Shown: in pieces, positions 59,174-64,000 of the stretch
Layout of the letters: each line of letters opens with the position of its first letter
Numbering within the stretch: the stretch's first letter is position 1
NCBI GenBank assembly: GCA_023091665.1
Contig: JALJCQ010000022.1
Coordinates: forward strand, 620,001-684,000
Reading direction: 5' to 3'
Length of the DNA stretch: 64,000 bases
Origin: Pythium myriotylum
Lineage: Eukaryota > Oomycota > Peronosporomycetes > Pythiales > Pythiaceae
The notes under the pieces: generated by a model
Databases searched by the model: none
Told to the model about the DNA's origin: nothing
Seen by the model: only the letters and a program-made list of their open reading frames with translations
Position numbers and translations under genes: made by a program

Positions 59174-61298
59174 GCTTTTTGTGTCTATATAGATAAATAT
59201 ATTTTGTATCTCCAGTTGTTCAATCACCCAAATGGGTACTGTCAAAAACCCAACGTTGGGTTGCACCATTTGATTGGCTGAAATACGAATAGAGAGAACG
59301 CCCCTCACTCGCAGAAAGCAATTGGAAACATGCTCAAGCTGTTCTGCGCGCTCGTTGGCGTGAAGGGAAGCGCGTTCTCCGTGACGATCGATGCGAGCGA
59401 GTCTGTGGATGACTTGAAGAAGGCCATCAAGAAGGAGAAGGAGAACGATCTCAAGGCGATCGATGCGGACAAGCTGCAGCTGTTCCTCACCAAGAAGGAC
59501 GACAACACGTGGCTCGAATCAAGCACAGATGATGTGAAGAAGCTCAAGAAAGGGGAAAAGACTGCTCTAATCGAAGCGCTGACACACGAAGACAATGAAC
59601 TGCAGGGAGAGTCTGGCCTTCAGAAGGTGTTGAAGGATATGCCTGAGCCGTCCACCGATCAAATCCACGTGTTGGTGGTGGTTCCCAAGCAGGAAGCCGC
59701 CCAAGCTGTTTCACAAGCTGGCGTTTTCGATCGCTGCAGTGATCAATTCTTCTCACAATTCCCCACGGTCGATGAAGTCAACAGTTGGCTCGAGTTTCCG
59801 TCGTTGCTGCCGCTAACGAAACGTCAAAAGCTCTACATTCGATCTTCGTACAAGTCGATCGCTGCTCAAGTTCTGTCAAATGCGGACCCAAGCATGGTCA
59901 AGTATGCAGTCATCACTGGCACGCCTGGCATTGGAAAATCAGTGTTCGTCTACTATGTGATGTGGAGGTTGGTCAAGGATAAGAAACGGGTGTTGTTTCT
60001 CACTGCAGCACCACCAATCTACTTCGATGGCAGGTCGATGTTGATCTGCAATCAACTGCCTTTTGCTGGAAATCGCCATTTCTGGTCGGTCGATTTGTGG
60101 TGCCTCGTTGATTCAGTCGACCCAACTATGATTCCTGGGTTCCCCATTCTTCATTGCTCGACTCTGCTCGTGAGTACACCGCGACGAGACTGCATTGGTG
60201 AATTCAAGAAGCTCGTACCGACTCCAGATGTGTTCTACATGCCACTGTGGACCAAGGAAGAGCTGGCGACAATTGCTTCACTGTATCCAACTGCGGCAGA
60301 TGTGTGGGATAATCGATTTGAGTGCTTGGGTGGTGTACCTCGTCTGGTGATGCAAGACATTCAATCCGACCCAGAAGCTTTGCTGATTTCCGCATGCAGC
60401 AGTTGTTCTCTCGATGATTGCATTATGCTGGTGTCCATCTACTCGGAGATCAATTCGAAGACCAAGATCATTCAGGCGTTGATTCACATCCACAGTCAAG
60501 AACCATATCGAGAGTACAAAGTTGCGTACGCATCAGAACTGGCGATGCAAGTGATCGCTCGAACAAAGTGGCGATCCGATCGCACGAAGATGCAAAGCCT
60601 TTTGGGGTCGTGCGATGGAAACCCGCTCGCACAATCGCTGTGCGGATACATCTTCGAGCCTCATGCGATGGATCTGTTGGAGCAAGGTGGGACTTTCGTG
60701 TGTCGGAGGCTGTTGTCTGGAGCTGAAATGCGAAAGCGCGACACAGCCAAACGCAAACGAGGCACCCCAGATAGTGAAGACGAAGAGACCATCGACATTC
60801 CACGTTCCTTGCAACCACGACAAACAGTGGATCGTGTGAAAGTCGGTCAACTTGCAAATCAGCTGTACGTGCCACGGACATCGAACTATACTGCCATTGA
60901 CGCGTGGATGCCGCACGTCGGTGGTTTTCAAATGACGGTGGGAAGGAAGCACGAGATCAAGGCCGGTGCGGCAGATGATCTGGGGAAACTGGGTGCCAAC
61001 GGCAATCGGCTCTACTTCTTGCTTCCACCGCTATACTACCAGTCGTTCACGAAGAAGACACCACAAACCATCGAGCAGTTTGCGATACTGATACCTTATC
61101 CGGAAGTGGTTTAACACAATCTTCGTATCATCCTTCATAACCTCTCGAACTCGTTAACGTCTGTTTGCCGTCGATTTGCCGTCGATTTGTTGCTGTAGTG
61201 CAGTTGGCCAAAGATTTGTATACTGATCAATGGAAGGACAGCACCTCAATTTCTCTATAACCTTGCAAACTCGCTCATTTGTGTGATTGATGTGTTGA
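58946..61298. repeat. Left arm of a large palindrome
   Basis: The inverse complement of 61648-64000 across a 349-bp spacer. Coordinates mirror exactly (sum 122,946) through the CRN genes; a 16-bp length difference occurs upstream of the CRN starts. Confidence 0.9.
59330..61114 (+). CDS. Crinkler (CRN) family protein (copy B, plus strand)
   Basis: 594 residues with LQLFLTK (49-55), HVLVVVP (113-119) and P-loop GTPGIGKS (197-204). From the P-loop onward it is identical to the copy at 37890, including the basic cluster and nuclease-like C-terminus. Two patches differ from that copy: residues 1-~40 (MLKLFCALVGVKGSAF...) and ~144-190 (FPTVDEVNSWLEF...SNADPSMVK), while 41-143 match apart from one residue. 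The pattern is mosaic and suggests conversion among CRN copies. Confidence 0.9.
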   Translation: MLKLFCALVGVKGSAFSVTIDASESVDDLKKAIKKEKENDLKAIDADKLQLFLTKKDDNTWLESSTDDVKKLKKGEKTALIEALTHEDNELQGESGLQKVLKDMPEPSTDQIHVLVVVPKQEAAQAVSQAGVFDRCSDQFFSQFPTVDEVNSWLEFPSLLPLTKRQKLYIRSSYKSIAAQVLSNADPSMVKYAVITGTPGIGKSVFVYYVMWRLVKDKKRVLFLTAAPPIYFDGRSMLICNQLPFAGNRHFWSVDLWCLVDSVDPTMIPGFPILHCSTLLVSTPRRDCIGEFKKLVPTPDVFYMPLWTKEELATIASLYPTAADVWDNRFECLGGVPRLVMQDIQSDPEALLISACSSCSLDDCIMLVSIYSEINSKTKIIQALIHIHSQEPYREYKVAYASELAMQVIARTKWRSDRTKMQSLLGSCDGNPLAQSLCGYIFEPHAMDLLEQGGTFVCRRLLSGAEMRKRDTAKRKRGTPDSEDEETIDIPRSLQPRQTVDRVKVGQLANQLYVPRTSNYTAIDAWMPHVGGFQMTVGRKHEIKAGAADDLGKLGANGNRLYFLLPPLYYQSFTKKTPQTIEQFAILIPYPEVV

Positions 61299-61335
61299 TA
61301 CAGATGGCTGGGACTTATCAAAAAAACTAAATAAT

Positions 61336-61644
61336 TTAACCATTAAATTCACCCAAGTTTTTCTTCAGTGACGGACATTTATTCATGATATACTCATTTT
61401 TACACATCCAATTGAAATATTGCTTATCGTTTTCAACAATCCACTTTACGGATTTGTTCTTATGCTTGCCCCACCGCATGATATAGCTATCGTCTCCATC
61501 TTGGAACTTGTCGTCCAAAAATCGTTTGATATCCGATTCTTCCGATTGTTGGTTGTATAACCATCGACAGTATGATGCATCTTGATCATATACTTCCTCA
61601 AGATCCTTTCCTTTGTATTTTCCGAACTCTAAAATAACAGACAT
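61336..61644 (-). CDS. Small protein with two exonuclease-X-C-terminus-like modules (copy B, in palindrome spacer)
   Basis: Product identical to that of 39896-40204. It fills almost the whole 349-bp spacer of the palindrome, and the right arm begins 3 bp upstream of its start codon. Its native promoter, present in copy A, is therefore replaced by sequence from downstream of a CRN gene. Confidence 0.6.
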   Translation of the reverse strand: MSVILEFGKYKGKDLEEVYDQDASYCRWLYNQQSEESDIKRFLDDKFQDGDDSYIMRWGKHKNKSVKWIVENDKQYFNWMCKNEYIMNKCPSLKKNLGEFNG

Positions 61645-61831
61645 TTATCAACACATCAATCACACAAATGAGCGAGTTTGCAAGGTTATAGAGAAATTGA
61701 GGTGCTGTCCTTCCATTGATCAGTATACAAATCTTTGGCCAACTGCACTACAGCAACAAATCGACGGCAAATCGACGGCAAACAGACGTTAACGAGTTCG
61801 AGAGGTTATGAAGGATGATACGAAGATTGTG

Positions 61832-63616
61832 TTAAACCACTTCCGGATAAGGTATCAGTATCGCAAACTGCTCGATGGTTTGTGGTGTCTTCTTCGTGAA
61901 CGACTGGTAGTATAGCGGTGGAAGCAAGAAGTAGAGCCGATTGCCGTTGGCACCCAGTTTCCCCAGATCATCTGCCGCACCGGCCCTGATCTCGTGCTTC
62001 CTTCCCACCGTCATTTGAAAACCACCGACGTGCGGCATCCACGCGTCAATGGCAGTATAGTTCGATGTCCGTGGCACGTACAGCTGATTTGCAAGTTGAC
62101 CGACTTTCACACGATCCACTGTTTGTCGTGGTTGCAAGGAACGTGGAATGTCGATGGTCTCTTCGTCTTCACTATCTGGGGTGCCTCGTTTGCGTTTGGC
62201 TGTGTCGCGCTTTCGCATTTCAGCTCCAGACAACAGCCTCCGACACACGAAAGTCCCACCTTGCTCCAACAGATCCATCGCATGAGGCTCGAAGATGTAT
62301 CCGCACAGCGATTGTGCGAGCGGGTTTCCATCGCACGACCCCAAAAGGCTTTGCATCTTCGTGCGATCGGATCGCCACTTTGTTCGAGCGATCACTTGCA
62401 TCGCCAGTTCTGATGCGTACGCAACTTTGTACTCTCGATATGGTTCTTGACTGTGGATGTGAATCAACGCCTGAATGATCTTGGTCTTCGAATTGATCTC
62501 CGAGTAGATGGACACCAGCATAATGCAATCATCGAGAGAACAACTGCTGCATGCGGAAATCAGCAAAGCTTCTGGGTCGGATTGAATGTCTTGCATCACC
62601 AGACGAGGTACACCACCCAAGCACTCAAATCGATTATCCCACACATCTGCCGCAGTTGGATACAGTGAAGCAATTGTCGCCAGCTCTTCCTTGGTCCACA
62701 GTGGCATGTAGAACACATCTGGAGTCGGTACGAGCTTCTTGAATTCACCAATGCAGTCTCGTCGCGGTGTACTCACGAGCAGAGTCGAGCAATGAAGAAT
62801 GGGGAACCCAGGAATCATAGTTGGGTCGACTGAATCAACGAGGCACCACAAATCGACCGACCAGAAATGGCGATTTCCAGCAAAAGGCAGTTGATTGCAG
62901 ATCAACATCGACCTGCCATCGAAGTAGATTGGTGGTGCTGCAGTGAGAAACAACACCCGTTTCTTATCCTTGACCAACCTCCACATCACATAGTAGACGA
63001 ACACTGATTTTCCAATGCCAGGCGTGCCAGTGATGACTGCATACTTGACCATGCTTGGGTCCGCATTTGACAGAACTTGAGCAGCGATCGACTTGTACGA
63101 AGATCGAATGTAGAGCTTTTGACGTTTCGTTAGCGGCAGCAACGACGGAAACTCGAGCCAACTGTTGACTTCATCGACCGTGGGGAATTGTGAGAAGAAT
63201 GGATCACTGCAGCGATCGAGAACACCATCTTGTGAAACAGCTTGGGCGGCTTCCTGCTTGGGAACCACCACCAACACGTGGATTTGATCGGTGGACGGCT
63301 CAGGCATATCCTTCAACACCTTCTGAAGGCCAGACTCTCCCTGCAGTTCATTGTCTTCGTGTGTCAGCGCTTCGATTAGAGCAGTCTTTTCCCCTTTCTT
63401 GAGCATCTTCACATCATCGGTGCTTGATTCGAGCCACGTGTTGTCGCCGTTCCTGGCGAGGAACAGATGCAGCTTGCGCGCAGAACATTTGATGTCCTCA
63501 TCCTCATCCTTCGCCTTGATAGCGTCCTTTAAGTCATCCACCAACTCGCTCGCATCGATCTTCACGGAGAAGGCGTTTCCCTCCACGCCAACCAACGCGC
63601 ACACCAACTTCACCAT
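61832..63616 (-). CDS. Crinkler (CRN) family protein (inverted copy)
   Basis: 594 residues. The header differs most from the other two copies: residues 1-~60 read MVKLVCALVGVEGNAF... with the motif LHLFLARN in place of LQLFLTKK, closer to canonical LFLAK. From ~61 on it follows the 59330 copy, including FPTVDEVNSWLEF, with a few changes (SQDGVLDRCSDPFF, EIRAG). P-loop GTPGIGKS and the nuclease-like C-terminus are intact. Header variation over a constant effector body fits the modular evolution of this family. Confidence 0.9.
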   Translation of the reverse strand: MVKLVCALVGVEGNAFSVKIDASELVDDLKDAIKAKDEDEDIKCSARKLHLFLARNGDNTWLESSTDDVKMLKKGEKTALIEALTHEDNELQGESGLQKVLKDMPEPSTDQIHVLVVVPKQEAAQAVSQDGVLDRCSDPFFSQFPTVDEVNSWLEFPSLLPLTKRQKLYIRSSYKSIAAQVLSNADPSMVKYAVITGTPGIGKSVFVYYVMWRLVKDKKRVLFLTAAPPIYFDGRSMLICNQLPFAGNRHFWSVDLWCLVDSVDPTMIPGFPILHCSTLLVSTPRRDCIGEFKKLVPTPDVFYMPLWTKEELATIASLYPTAADVWDNRFECLGGVPRLVMQDIQSDPEALLISACSSCSLDDCIMLVSIYSEINSKTKIIQALIHIHSQEPYREYKVAYASELAMQVIARTKWRSDRTKMQSLLGSCDGNPLAQSLCGYIFEPHAMDLLEQGGTFVCRRLLSGAEMRKRDTAKRKRGTPDSEDEETIDIPRSLQPRQTVDRVKVGQLANQLYVPRTSNYTAIDAWMPHVGGFQMTVGRKHEIRAGAADDLGKLGANGNRLYFLLPPLYYQSFTKKTPQTIEQFAILIPYPEVV

Positions 63617-63756
63617 GCTTCCAATTGCTTTCTGCGAGTGAAGTACGTTCTCACTATTCGTATTTCAGCCAATCAAACGACGTTGGTTTTTTCCCCATTT
63701 GGGTGATTGAACAACTGGAGATACAAAATATATTTATCTATATAGACACAAAAAGC

Positions 63757-64000
63757 ATGGATATTACGTATCTATCCGATACCGATGATACTGGTTATGT
63801 TGATGATGTCCAGCTCAATGAACCGGTAGATACCGAAATAATGAGTGATTTATATGAGTACCCCAAAATAGAAAAGCATTCAGCATCTGAAATAATACAG
63901 CTCTGTAAGGAAATTGATTTAATAAGTGCAGCTATCAAGAGCCGGCATCAGAGATGCCTCGGGTTCCTCTGGAACCCACAGTGTCAGAATATCAACGAAA
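63757..64000 (+). CDS. Small acidic virus-like ORF (third copy, cut by window edge)
   Basis: Begins at the ATG at 63757 with MDITYLSDTDDTG, the same product as 37476-37733 and 58916-59173. It is divergent from the inverted CRN gene and only its 5' part is in the window. Confidence 0.5.
   Translation, partial: MDITYLSDTDDTGYVDDVQLNEPVDTEIMSDLYEYPKIEKHSASEIIQLCKEIDLISAAIKSRHQRCLGFLWNPQCQNINE

Larger units (their letters stand above)
48106..61646 (+). repeat. 13.5-kb duplicated segment, copy B
   Basis: Partner of 26665-40206. The left edge is inside the second RNase H of element B; the right edge is just upstream of the start codon of the two-module small gene at 61644. Confidence 0.92.
58246..64000. 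mobile_element. Polinton/Maverick-like remnant with CRN genes (copy B), extended by a palindrome
   Basis: 58246-61646 repeats 36806-40206. From 61648 to the window end the sequence is the inverted copy of ~58946-61298. Same protease fragment and small AT-rich genes as copy A. Confidence 0.6.
61648..64000. repeat. Right arm of the large palindrome (continues past window edge)
   Basis: Inverted copy of the left arm. The junction at 61645-61648 shows a 3-bp TAT overlap between the two joined sequences. Confidence 0.9.

Noticed and set aside
61298..61648. Palindrome as a fold-back sequencing artefact
   Set aside because: The arms differ in the CRN header codons and by a 16-bp promoter indel, which a single-molecule fold-back could not produce. 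An assembly misjoin remains possible.
1..64000. CRISPR arrays, rRNA and tRNA genes, bacterial operons
   Set aside because: No regularly spaced direct repeats with unique spacers, no rRNA segments and no cloverleaf with CCA-adjacent structure were seen. Gene structure and element types are eukaryotic.

Overview
The window looks like a repeat-rich accessory region of an oomycete nuclear genome (Peronosporales/Pythiales type). The clues are compact intron-poor genes with GC-rich codons, Crinkler (CRN) effector genes with an LFLAK-like motif followed by HVLVVVP, Ty3/Gypsy elements with an added archaeal-type RNase H and a chromodomain, LINEs ending in an RNase H domain, and Polinton-like viral remnants. 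Genus cannot be settled from the sequence.

Positions 1-12,000 hold ordinary host genes: a tandem pair of aldehyde dehydrogenases (one with a mitochondrial presequence, one without) that share a gene-conversion tract, a small ankyrin-repeat protein, a conserved oomycete protein of unknown function, an LC8-type dynein light chain, and a four-exon COQ7-like gene on the minus strand whose di-iron ligands appear to be lost.

Positions 12,000-26,660 are decayed. A small family of four-finger C2H2 proteins (two near-identical copies, one diverged copy, one truncated copy) is interspersed with LINE 3' ends, a LINE reverse transcriptase scrap, a hAT element with an exact 8-bp target duplication, and two fold-back hairpins.

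Positions 26,660-64,000 are almost entirely mobile DNA. The centrepiece is a ~16 kb Ty3/Gypsy-type LTR element (42,164-58,245). It has gag, a -1 frameshift signal, protease-RT-RNase H, a second RNase H, integrase and chromodomain. Downstream of pol it has a ~1,570-codon extra ORF with about four Myb/SANT-like repeats and an SF1 (UPF1-like) helicase. A 16-bp motif, GAAGTGA(T/A)CAGTCTGG, recurs about 30 times across this element on one strand, in LTRs, non-coding DNA and several ORFs. A 5'-truncated copy with an intact helicase ORF lies at 26,665-36,805. Both copies sit in a ~13.5 kb direct duplication (26,665-40,206 and 48,106-61,646). The duplication also carries an AT-rich Polinton-like remnant with an adenovirus-type protease, small viral-type genes and a CRN effector gene. 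The second copy ends in a ~2.35 kb-arm palindrome that adds a third, inverted CRN gene at the right edge. Between the copies lies the 5' part of another Gypsy element, with its own textbook -1 frameshift signal.

Motifs were read by eye; family assignments rest on recognised signatures and were not checked by database search.
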